A stretch of 64,000 nucleotides of DNA, from NCBI GenBank assembly GCA_907163345.1, contig CAJQUN010000001.1, positions 1,550,001 through 1,614,000 of the forward strand. The letters are read 5' to 3'. Shown here one piece after another: positions 34,294 through 44,721 of the stretch. This DNA is from Haberlea rhodopensis (taxonomy: Eukaryota > Streptophyta > Magnoliopsida > Lamiales > Gesneriaceae). How positions within the stretch are numbered: position 1 is the first letter of the stretch; each line of letters starts with the position of its first letter. The notes under the pieces are model-generated. The model did not search any database and was not told the DNA's origin. It saw nothing but the letters and a program-made list of their open reading frames with translations. The position numbers were made by a program, and so were the translations under genes.

Positions 34294-37200
34294 TGTAATG
34301 CCTCGATTTGTTTAATACACGTGTGATATGATTATGGTGTAATTATATCACTTGATGATATGATAATGGGAGTTCGAGTGGAACCAAGAATGCATTGATT
34401 TAGATATGAAATGAAATATGAGAAGGCATGAAACATGGTGTGTAATACATTCATACTATAAACATGTGAATTATGGATAAGTGTTGAAAGTGCATCAACA
34501 TGTGCATTAGAGTTGCATTTGAATTTGGAGTGCATTGCATGTACATGTTAGTTAGCATGTAATTACCTTTAAATGGTATGATAGCAAGGGACTTAAGGAA
34601 TTAAAGATCCTATATCAAGTGGATTAAGGGGATAAAATCACATACAACACCTTTTACACCTACTAAAACACTACACAAGCTCCTCTCCATTTCTTTCAAG
34701 GAGTTGTTGGTTTGAGCTTGGATTTCACTTGTAACTTGAGCTAGGAGGTGGTGTGAAGTGGAATTGTACCATCTTGGTAAGAAATTCATAGTTATATACT
34801 TGAATTATGTCATTCATGTTGATATATGTGAAGGGAAAGCTCAAGTGTGCATGTGTTACAATCATATCATGTTTCTATGCTAGGAATTGGAATCTATGAT
34901 GTTAGATTTATGTTTATATGTTCCTAGGTCTTGCAAGAAACATGTTGACATGGTTTAATATGAGGTGTAGGAGAAGATTCATGGAGATAAGCTTGAAAAA
35001 TCGCCATGCTCTCATTTTTCTGGGCATCGGCGATCGATCGGTGCGAGTAAGCGATCGATCGCCGATGACAGTAACATTTAAGGCGGTGAAATTGAATGGC
35101 GATCGATCGGTGAAAGTGTCGCGATCGATCGCGATGAACAGAGCATTGTGGCGATCGATCGCCAAGTTGTTGCGATCGATCGCGAGGGGGCAGAGAGTTT
35201 TGGCGATCGATCGGTGTTGATCGCGATCGATCGCCAGTGGTAATAGTTTGAAAAAAATAAAATATTTTGTGGAATTTGATTTTAATGCCTATGATAACAT
35301 GATATATTGTTGGCATTGTTATAGCACCATCACAGGGGACAGGACAACGAGGCACTTAGCTATTGACAACTGCTTTATCTCGTTTGTGTCGCAGTACAGG
35401 TACGTGGTTGACGTACGGAGTATAGATATGATATGATGATGCTATTATGGTTTTGATATCATATGATTTATGTTATCGTTGTGTCATATGATTGGTAGTA
35501 TCATATGCATGTGCATACATAGATTTCATATGATTGGTATGGATGCCCTTGATAGATATGTGTATATGCTTTGGTACGATCATTGTCTTGATAGATATAC
35601 CTGGTGGGGTATATGCTTTGACTTGCCACGATAGATATGCTAGTGTTGGGCATATGCTTTGACTGGGATCGGTGCCTGGATAGATATGCTACGTGTGGGG
35701 GCATATGCTTGGGCTGGGAATCGTTGCCACGATAGATATACTACATATGCTGTGAGGGCCCGTTCCTAATGTGGTGTAACACATAATGATTAATTTGCGT
35801 AAACAGCGGAAGATTTATTTCAAAGGTCTTATCAAATGGCCCTAAAAATTTTTTCGCTTTTAGGTGATACATATATAGTGATACTGAAAATACGTAATTC
35901 CGTTCTCATTCCAATTTAACACGTTGAGCATAACATCCTATCAAGTATAAATCAATCAGTAGTAGAATAATTAAAATACAGACTCGGGGCATACCCCGGT
36001 AATTTAAAACATAAGTAAAAATATCTAACAACTACTGGGACGCAAAACATAAATATATAAACTGAGCTCGCTCTCAAGGAGCTCTGGTATCTCCCGATGC
36101 GTCGCTGTAAGCATCGTCACTATGTCCTCCTGTAAAACCTGTCATGTCCGAACAACAAAAGACATGACAGCCCCCACAAAGGGGGTCAGTACCCCAGTAC
36201 GAGAAATAAAAATCATGTCAAGTGACAAAGATCATGCAATGCATACCATGTATGAATGCGATGTATGAATGGGTACAAGGAATCGAATATCAAGATACCA
36301 AAAATCGGAGTCCAAAGGAAGGTATCATCAAATCATCAAAGCTCGAGCAGAGGGTGACAGTATACGTACATTGCGCTAGGAAAACTCATCTATGTACGTT
36401 ACTGCATCCAGCCCTCGTGTCTAGGTCCGGTCGACACCTGCACGTGACTACAGTTACTACCTATACTGCCTGTCATCGCCATGCTCGTCGTACCCGACAC
36501 TCAGAGTAAGTCAACTCAGTCAAATCATGGATATCAAAGGAATGATAGATCAATATGATATGCCCATGAATCATTTATGCATCAAATGACATATGCAACT
36601 CAATATATCATGCAATCTCATGTGAAAGTATATACAAATCATGTAATTTCACATATCATGTAATCCAAGAAATTCATCATGTCATGTAGTCACATAAGAA
36701 TCATATAGTGACAAATAAGTCATATAAATCAAATAATGACATATAAGGCCATACATTAGCATCATTACACGTCTTTGCCAGAAGTCATGATAAAACTCAT
36801 TTCAACGTACCTCAAACCGTTAGCTAATTACCAAGTGATCCTCGACTCAATCTTAGGATTAATAAACCTGGCCATAACAGTTCCAAATACAACATAATGT
36901 CACATACTAGCCTTAAACATATCAAAATAAAACTCAAATTAGACCCAAAACCAATTCTCTAAATTTCAGCCTGCGCAACCGTAGAGATCGGCTCATAACT
37001 TGTCCGATACTTAATAAAATCACATGGGTCCAATTATTTTCAAAATTAACTCAAAAATGAACATTTCATCAGTTCAACTCATCTTCAAATTCGTTCATTT
37101 AGCCTAGGTAAAATGGCCAAGAACAATCTGCTGGAAAAACAGGACAATTCACCAAATTCCAGCCTGACCCATTTTTGTATAGAAATCATAATAAATTCAT

Positions 37201-39065
37201 ATGAAGTCCAAATGACTTGAGGCTTGTGGTAAAATCACGAAAACCCAAAGTACTACAGTCATATTTGATGTCAGAAGCTAGTTCGCTCATCTAGAGGCAC
37301 ATGCAAAACAAAGTATGACAGTTTTAAAACTACTTATACACTTGTTTTGACAGAGTGAGCGGTTCTAGGAAAAAGTGCATATCTTGCACAACTAAACTCC
37401 AAATGATGTGAGGCCAGTTTCTAATGCAAGATAACTCAAAGTTGTACAACATTTATTCAGACACCAAGGTCAAAATCGTAGCACAGTTTGCCCAGATTTA
37501 CCAAGAACCACACTGCATGTGCAACCCGCCTACATGCATGTTCCAGATTGTGCACTTGTGGTAAAAACATCATAACTCATTCATTTTAAGTCCAAATCCT
37601 CTCATATTTTAACCACAGGACGAAAACACATATATCTACAACTTGTATTTGAATACCAACATCAAATTCGGAAAACCATTTACCCAGAAACTCGAAGAAC
37701 TCGATGCATATAAAACTCGCATGCACTAAATTTCCAGATTTACACATATTGGTAAAAAATGTTCATAACTTTTCATCAGAATTCCAAAATAGTCGCATTA
37801 ACTGCCAAATCGAAGGTATTCCAACAAGCTACAACTTGTATTTGAACCACAACCTCAAATTCAAAACTTAACTAAAACCCAAAATTCGAAATACCAGACC
37901 ACATAAAACTGAAATCTGCAGATTACATTTTGACAGCAAGAATCACCACAATTCTCAAGACTTTCGACCCCTACAACTAAAACCAAGTGAAGAATCATGA
38001 AAGGGGGTTTATACCTTTGAAGATAACTCCACCAAATCTCAATCCAAGCCTCAAATCCCAAAGTTCCTTGAGGTTTCTAGCTCCTCTACTCAAATCCTCT
38101 TCACATGTGCATTTGCATGTAGGATTTGACCAACTTTTCTCTATGGATTTTGGGTGGTGATTTTCGAAAATTGGGGAGAGAAAAGGTGAGAATTTTTGTT
38201 GGATAAAAGAGAAGAAAGATAACAAATAATGTGGGAGGTGGCCGATAGTTCCTAAGCTACAAGACCCAATATTTTAAATTTTTAAATGTTGGGTGCACCA
38301 AGTGTCTATTAAAATAACTAAGTGTTTTCTTGCATGCACTTTGCATGTATACATGTTTATTTGATGCATTTTATCTCAATAAAAAAAAAAATAAGATTTG
38401 AGACCCGGAACACCTTAATTCAAATTCTAACTTTTAATCACCTGGGTTTGCTTGAACATCGTTAATCCGGGTTAATTCACATCGGGGCCCTTACATATGC
38501 TTTGGCTTGAGAGATATACGCCTAGTGTGGGTATATACTCTGGTTATTATCACAGATGAGTATGGTACTATGATATGTGCTGCTAATATGAAGATGTGAT
38601 GTGGTTTCTCACAGACATATTGAGCTGAATAGGCATATCATATGAGAACTCGTGATAATAGGGAACTTGTTGAGACATGTCATGACATAATGCATTTGTG
38701 GATGCATGATACAGAACATTCACGTTATCTGATTTATTGAGCTTTCATTGTTGATATGATATTGTGTTTTGATATTGCACTGAGATAGTTGTTATCTATA
38801 CTCACGTTGTGATGTTTCTGTAGGGACTCATAGACGTGGGGAGCGTGAGTCATGATTTCCGCTGCGAGGGGAACCACTGCCTAGGAGTTCTTTTGAATTA
38901 GGTTGTTTATGTACATGATATGTATAGTTTGTTAGGTTTTTGATAACCTTGTAAACAACTTAACTAGCATGAACTCTTAATCGTGCATGGTATATTACTT
39001 AATTCAGACTCACATATGTATGTTTAATGAATACATAATGGTATTAAGTAAACGAGGACCCCACA
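34294..39065 (+). repeat. Element 2, 3' LTR (interrupted by a solo LTR)
   Basis: LTR sequence at 34,294-35,750 and 38,496-39,065. It matches the 5' LTR almost base for base. The intervening 35,751-38,495 is foreign. It carries the palindrome array again, at 35,031-35,233 with spacings 21, 48, 22, 30, 21, 31 and 20. Confidence 0.94.
35751..38495 (-). mobile_element. Solo LTR (2,745 bp) nested in the 3' LTR of element 2
   Basis: Bounded by TGTGAGGGCCCG and CGGGGCCCTTACA, with the 5-bp target duplication TATGC on both sides (35,746-35,750 and 38,496-38,500). No PBS, PPT or coding region is present, so it is an LTR left by recombination between two LTRs. On the minus strand it starts TGTAAGGGCCCCGA, resembling the sense starts of elements 1 and 2 (TGTAAAGACCCG, TGTAATGCCTCGA), so the sense is probably minus. 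A TATATATTTATG motif near 36,050 (minus strand) could be its TATA box. Confidence 0.9.
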
Positions 39066-39233
39066 GTAAGACTGCTGGGCAAGAAAATTTTATATTTATT
39101 ATGAATTTCAATTTTATTGTGATGACTGTTTGTAGATTTTTTATATAAAACTCAAAACTATAATGTATTTGAGATGTTCGATCAATTGTTTGCATGAAAA
39201 TTTTGAGAATGTAACGATATTGAAACCATTGGT

Positions 39234-40080
39234 GCATGTAATTTACATGCAAAGACAGCTCATGAGTCTATTGATGCATGTAATTTACATGCACCGATAG
39301 ACTCAGTGGTGCATGTAATTTACATGCCACAACAGCTCATGAGCCTATCGGTGCATGTAATTTACATGCTCTGATAGACTCAGTGGTGCAAGTAACTTAC
39401 ATGTATTTTAGACTTAGATGTTGCTTTCTTATTTCAGTTTGCTATTTCACATCATGAGCTTTCTATTTCAATTTGCTATTAATTTGAAAAATTAATGAGG
39501 AAAAATGTTTCATTTTCAAAATTATATGTAAAAGACTATGTTTTTGGTTAATATAGTATAAATCTATCGGTGTATGTAATTTACATATACCAATAGACTC
39601 AGCGGTGCATGTAATTCACATGCACCGACTTACTAGAATCTATCGATGCATGTAATTTAATACATCGATAGACGGTGATGGACTGATATACTTTATTTTT
39701 TTTAATAAATAAAAATGATCATTTCATTAAAATGGGGATTAATTTTCATTCTATAATTTTATAGTTGATCTTATAAAAAATTAAAGATACAATATATTAT
39801 TCTAGAAATTATTTATTATGGATGAGTATATAATATATGATAAATTATTAAAAATCTCGTAACAAAAGTAATATTGTTCAAATGATAATATATTATACAT
39901 ACGTGTCTTGTTTTTAAGTGTTATTGTTATGGTATTAACACTTACTGTACTTAATTATTATGTATTTGAGAATCAATGCAAATGTTGAGCTACCGGTGCA
40001 TGTAATTTGCAGTATCGATAGCTATCGGTGCATGTAAGTTATATGCGTCTACCAGTATATGTAAATTACATGCACCGCTA
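39234..40080. repeat. Interspersed palindrome array (GCATGTAATTTACATGC family)
   Basis: About eleven copies of a 17-bp near-palindrome. Perfect copies are at 39,234, 39,276, 39,311 and 39,353. Variants are near 39,388, 39,571, 39,606, 39,648, 39,998, 40,030 and 40,056. Several are embedded in a longer inverted repeat with arms CTATCGGTGCATGTAA and TTACATGCACCGATAG. Spacing is about 35-45 bp in the first cluster and wider afterwards. There is no coding content. Confidence 0.8.
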
Positions 40081-40754
40081 TGTGTTGCTTGCTTGTTAGA
40101 TTGTTAGTTCTCCCACTCATCTGGGAAGATAAGATAGTGCACTACCTCACTGATATAATATCAGAGAAATTTGATATATGCATATTTTATGTTATTATAG
40201 ATCCCTGACTAATGTAGTGACATGATGTCTGAAAGTTTTAGAAATGATGAAACAGTACGAAACAAATGAAAAAGGATTTTAGAGTCTAGTTTTACTTGAT
40301 AGTTATACATAAACAAATGAAGTCAAAAAAAATAAATCAAAACCTTTGGAATTAGGTGATATGTTGTTTATCTATCCAAATTTGCTACCAAAAAGTTTGT
40401 TTACTAAAGAGACCTTTTAACAAACACATAATGGCCCACCAAATTGAAATAAAAATTCAATGTAATAAAACAAAAAAAATACATTAAACAACAAACAAAA
40501 TTGAAACAAAATGACGATTTTATGTGGTCGGAAAAGAAGGACATTGGCAAACGAAAAGGCGTCGCTGCCGCTTCCCCACAACACCGCCACCACTCCATAC
40601 TCCTCGTCTAACCATGATTGTTGATTTTCCCAAGAACATTGACCATCACCAACTCTCACGATGAGGAGAGATAATTCAATGTTATAAATTGATTTTAGAA
40701 CAATGGTATTTTAGGATAACAAATGACTAATTAGATTAGGTTTCATAAAAATGG
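40081..40754. other. Unannotated sequence before the gap
   Basis: AT-rich. A GC-richer patch at 40,500-40,660 gives a short minus-strand open frame that I do not recognise. It does not match the start of element 3's LTR, so that LTR must begin inside the gap. Confidence 0.3.
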
Positions 40755-41254
40755 NNNNNNNNNNNNNNNNNNNNNNNNNNNNNNNNNNNNNNNNNNNNNN
40801 NNNNNNNNNNNNNNNNNNNNNNNNNNNNNNNNNNNNNNNNNNNNNNNNNNNNNNNNNNNNNNNNNNNNNNNNNNNNNNNNNNNNNNNNNNNNNNNNNNNN
40901 NNNNNNNNNNNNNNNNNNNNNNNNNNNNNNNNNNNNNNNNNNNNNNNNNNNNNNNNNNNNNNNNNNNNNNNNNNNNNNNNNNNNNNNNNNNNNNNNNNNN
41001 NNNNNNNNNNNNNNNNNNNNNNNNNNNNNNNNNNNNNNNNNNNNNNNNNNNNNNNNNNNNNNNNNNNNNNNNNNNNNNNNNNNNNNNNNNNNNNNNNNNN
41101 NNNNNNNNNNNNNNNNNNNNNNNNNNNNNNNNNNNNNNNNNNNNNNNNNNNNNNNNNNNNNNNNNNNNNNNNNNNNNNNNNNNNNNNNNNNNNNNNNNNN
41201 NNNNNNNNNNNNNNNNNNNNNNNNNNNNNNNNNNNNNNNNNNNNNNNNNNNNNN
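40755..41254. other. Assembly gap, 500 Ns
   Basis: Exactly 500 Ns, a nominal gap size. By alignment with the right LTR of element 3, about 940 bp of LTR, plus the left target site and any other DNA, are hidden here. Confidence 0.99.
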
Positions 41255-42939
41255 AGATGAATTATGGTATTTAGTGGGTTCGAAATTGTGATATTGAGGT
41301 TCGATTTTGTAGGGGCATTCTTGAACAAATTTCGATTGTCTCATTTATTCCTTCCCTGCATGTACCCTGCCCCGGGTCTTTGTAAGAGGATATTGTCGTG
41401 TATTGACAATGTGTGAGGGATAGGGGTGTGCTTGAGCATAGGTTACCATGTCGTAAATAATGGTGAATTGTTTATCGTGTTAGCAACATCATTCCTCGGG
41501 GCAGTGAACTCGAGCAAGGCTTGGCTCGGACTTCGGAGATTTAAGGTACGTGCGACGTACGAGCATTACTATATATATGTGAAATGCATAAGGTGTTTTT
41601 GATTGCATTGAATGTTTGCGTATGGTTATACATACATGTTGATATAGCCAAGGAATGACCCAAATCTTGATATCGCCGCTTGTAGCGTGCGTGACACTAG
41701 AGTAGGATGACTCTTGCATGATATATGGGGGTACTGGGTTTATTTGATTATATTAGGGCATTTGAGATGCCTGGGAATGATCGTAAAATCATGTATTCTT
41801 CGTAAGACATTTGAGATGTCTAAGTTCGTAGAATCGTGTATTCATTATAAGACATTTGAGATGTCTAGGTTTGTAGACTCATGTATTCATTATAAGACAC
41901 TTGAGATGTCTAAGTATAATGAAGGATTGGTAAAATAAATGCTAAGGCATTTGAGCTATCTGTGATTGATAGCAAGGTTGTGAAATCAGTATTAGATATT
42001 GTGATATCTGTAATTGCATGTTTAATGAATTTGTAATCACTATATGTTGATATTCGAGGATCAGGCATGCGATGTGTAAATCAATGTGTTGATTTACTGA
42101 TTTATGAGATTTGATGAGTTTGATGTTGTGAGAACAGGGACAGTACACGGAATCCCGGATGAGGATGTTGCCATCCAGGGAGTATCATTTAAATTCATTA
42201 GCATTTACCTTTGTTGTAAATTATGAATTTCATTATTATGATTATGGGATTTTGTGTATTGGTATGCTCACCCCGTTGGGGGCTGTCTCTGTTGGGACAG
42301 GTGGACAGGTACATCGATGGCTATGGAGCTGAGCTCGAGCTGTTGATTTGAGGTACTCCCAGGATCGTGGTACCAGGGCTTGATGGAGCACGGTATCGTA
42401 TAGAGTACCTATATATACACCTGAGGATTTATACATATTCATATTCATGATGCTCGCATGTGAGCACGATTATACTTGTATATGGATTGTATATAAAGGC
42501 ATGAGCCTTTCTCTCTTTCATTTAAGGTTGCATGCAATTAGGTTGAATTGCTAGAATGATATGAGAGTCATTGGTGTATTATGTGGGTGTTGGAACCCAC
42601 TTTTGTTGACATATGTGTGGTGTCTTCCCTGGCTGGGAATCTACTTGTATTACTGCTTTCTGTTGAGTATTATGTGTTCCCTGGCCGGGAATTTTGTTAT
42701 GTGTTGTACTCTGTTTTGGGATAGCTCTATTTATGGGAGACTCTGCCCAAATTTTTGTAAAAGTTTACAATGTGAAAAGTGGCACCAAGGGGTTGGTAAA
42801 GGGCAAACATATGAGTCTTTTATTGACAGGCAATGATTAAGTATCATCAGAGCTTCCCGATTGACATTTTATAGAAAGCATGTACCACACATAGTGGTTA
42901 ATACACTAATCAAGGTTTTAAGGGCTTGGGGTCCTTACA
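41255..42939 (+). repeat. Element 3, 5' LTR (3' part only)
   Basis: It matches 48,236-49,922. Differences cluster in the first 250 bp beside the gap; the remaining 1.3 kb is almost identical. It contains a four-unit hairpin array (41,757-41,911). Confidence 0.9.
41757..41911 (+). repeat. Tandem hairpin array in element 3 LTR (loop TTGAG)
   Basis: Four units at 45-48-bp spacing start at 41,757, 41,805, 41,850 and 41,895. The loop TTGAG is constant. Stems are GGCAT/ATGCC in unit 1, AGACAT/ATGTCT in units 2 and 3, and AGACAC/ATGTCT (one mismatch) in unit 4. The array recurs in the right LTR at about 48,738-48,893. Confidence 0.85.
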
Positions 42940-42944
42940 ATTAG

Positions 42945-42956
42945 TGGTATCAGAGC
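42945..42956 (+). other. Element 3 primer-binding site (tRNA-iMet)
   Basis: TGGTATCAGAGC, five bases after the LTR end. Confidence 0.92.
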
Positions 42957-43357
42957 AGTGGTTGCTCATTGGGGCTGTTAAGGGCCTAGGAAGTTATTGA
43001 TAGCACATATTTATGCATGATGGCATTAATGTTGTATGACATAGCAAATTGTTTATGTGCTCTTATGATATGAAAAGTGGTATTGCTAACCATTGTGGTT
43101 GCAGGAATCGTGTGGAACACGATAGGATGACATTTATGGGGATGTCTGGCACTCCGTGTGTTATGTGCCAAGGAAGCTGGTTTTAAGAAAATCAGATAAA
43201 GGGAATATTTCCGAGGTAACATGTATTTTACGATGTCTTGTTGACACATGATGAATGCAAAGTGGTGCATTGAGGTTATGATATATGTAATTGTGCATTG
43301 TTTTTGCATATGCATGTCTTGAGTCAAAGTTATCTTAGTAAGGATTTTAATGGCTTA

Positions 43358-43512
43358 TGCTAAAGTCCATATGAAGCGATGAAGAGTCCCGCTTATATGG
43401 AGTAGCAACGCTAAAGTCCATTGGAAGCGATGAAGAGTTCCGCTTACATGGAGTAGCAACGCTAAAGTCCAGTGGAAGCGAGGAAGAATTCCGCTTTCCT
43501 GGAGTAGCAAGA
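43358..43512 (+). repeat. Element 3 internal array A: three 51-bp hairpin units
   Basis: Each unit is GCTAAAGTCC..., then an AAGCG/CGCTT inner stem with an 11-nt loop, then GGAGTAGCAA. Outer arms differ but still pair: CCATAT/ATATGG in unit 1 (43,367-43,400); TCCAG/CTGGA plus inner GG pairs in unit 3; four outer pairs in unit 2. Confidence 0.85.
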
Positions 43513-43774
43513 AGCATTAAAATGTACTAATGATAAGGGCTCAGGATGAAATAAGGATTTAAAGAAGGATATCATGACATTTATTTGTGAAACCATACAT
43601 TCTCATAATGTGTTTTTATTATGAATTGAATGTGGATGCATAGCGTATATGGCTATTGTTGTTAACCCTGATGGTTGCAGGTTACAGGAAATATGGAGTA
43701 TAAAAAGGAATGATGATTATACATTCCAGGAGTCCTGCTTAAGACAGTGAGAATTTTATACTTACGCTTGACCG

Positions 43775-43994
43775 CTAAAAATGTGGAGCGGGCGGGGATG
43801 CTCGCTTGCACATGGAGGCGGGGTATTCCATACGAAGCGAGGATGATATACCGCTTGTATGAAGAAGCTTATGCTTGTACCGCTAAAAATGTGGAGCGGG
43901 CGGGGATGCTCGCTTGCACATGGAGGCGGGGTATGCCATACGAAGCGAGGATGAGATACCGCTTGTATGAAGAAGCGAGGATGAGATGCCGCTT
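43775..43994 (+). repeat. Element 3 internal array B: two ~108-bp units plus a partial
   Basis: Each full unit has a CCGCT/AGCGG hairpin. It is followed by CATAC-G-AAGCG paired to CGCTT-GTATG around a 12-nt loop (43,829-43,861 and 43,937-43,969). A third AAGCG/CGCTT hairpin lies at 43,973-43,994. The bulged G between the two half-stems is the same architecture as array A. Confidence 0.8.
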
Positions 43995-44035
43995 GTTAGG
44001 ATGATGATTCATTCCTATGTGATGACACGGATGAT

Positions 44036-44721
44036 AGCGGTGATGTGTCCCGCTGTGTCGATTTATATTCATTTCTCTATGAGGACACGGTTTATAGCGA
44101 TGGTTTATTCCGCTATATTTATTGGCGATGGTTCATTCCGCCAGGTGTATTTATAGCGACGGTTTCATTCCGCTATATTTATTGGCGATGGTTCATTCCG
44201 CCAGGTGTATTTATAGCGACGGTTCATTCCGCTATATCTATTGGCGATGGTTCATTCCGCCAGGTGTATTATAGCGATGGTTCATTCCGCTATATCTATT
44301 GGCGATGGTTCATTCCGCCAGGGTGTATTTATAGGCGACGGTTCATTCCGCTATATTTATTGGCGATGGTTCATTCCGCCAGGTGTATTTATAGCGACGG
44401 TTCATTCCGCTATATCTATTGGCGATGGTTCATTCCGCCAGGTGTATTTATAGCGATGGTTCATTCCGCTATATCTATTGGCGATGGTTCATTCCGCCAG
44501 GTGTATTGATAGCGATGGTTCATTCCGCTATATGATTGGCGATGGTTCATTCCGCTATATTGATTGCGATGGTTCATTCCGCCAGGTGTATTGATAGCGA
44601 TGCCTCTTTCCGCTACTATGTGGACGATGATTCATGCTCAGGGTATAGCGAGGTTTCATGCCACTTATTATCTGACGAGGTGTCATACCGTCGATTCTAT
44701 AGCGAGGGATCTTGCCGCTAT
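44036..44721 (+). repeat. Element 3 internal array C: alternating hairpin units, period about 60 bp
   Basis: About eight 60-bp repeats, each holding two hairpins with the same 11-nt loop A(T/C)GGTTCATTC. Type I has the stem TATAGCG/CGCTATA (for example 44,093-44,117). Type II has TGGCG/CGCCA (for example 44,123-44,143). Decayed outliers at both ends keep an 11-nt loop but change the stem: AGCG/CGCT at 44,036-44,054, TAGCG/CGCTA at 44,595-44,615, GACG/CGTC at 44,674-44,692, and ATAGCG/CGCTAT at 44,699-44,721. Confidence 0.88.

Larger units (their letters stand above)
27443..39065 (+). mobile_element. Ty3/gypsy LTR retrotransposon, element 2 (chromovirus-like, recent)
   Basis: Flanked by a perfect 5-bp target duplication GTAAG (27,438-27,442 and 39,066-39,070). 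LTRs run TGTAATG...CCCACA. Internal order is PBS, gag with two zinc knuckles, protease, RT, RNase H, integrase with chromodomain-like tail, and PPT; this is the Ty3/gypsy order, and the long LTRs fit the Tekay/Del-type chromoviruses. The left LTR is 2,016 bp. The right LTR is 4,772 bp because a 2,745-bp solo LTR is inserted in it; without that insert and its duplication it is 2,022 bp. The LTRs differ mainly by single-base indels and very few substitutions, so insertion was recent. The reading frame has two stops and at least one frameshift. Confidence 0.95.

Noticed and set aside
40404..40659. Minus-strand ORFs at 40,404-40,659
   Set aside because: Short, no recognisable motif, no splice context; not supported as a gene.
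40711..41344. ORFs spanning 40,711-41,344
   Set aside because: They consist almost entirely of Ns from the assembly gap.
44045..44509. 154-codon open frame with repeating FRYIYWRWFIPPGVF-like units
   Set aside because: It is open only because the 60-bp hairpin repeat lacks stops in that frame. Indels break the frame, other frames are equally repetitive, and the repeat is explained by DNA/RNA stem structure.
43367..44721. CRISPR-like array (repeats with spacers)
   Set aside because: The host is a plant, the 'spacers' are themselves repeated, and the arrays lie inside an LTR element.
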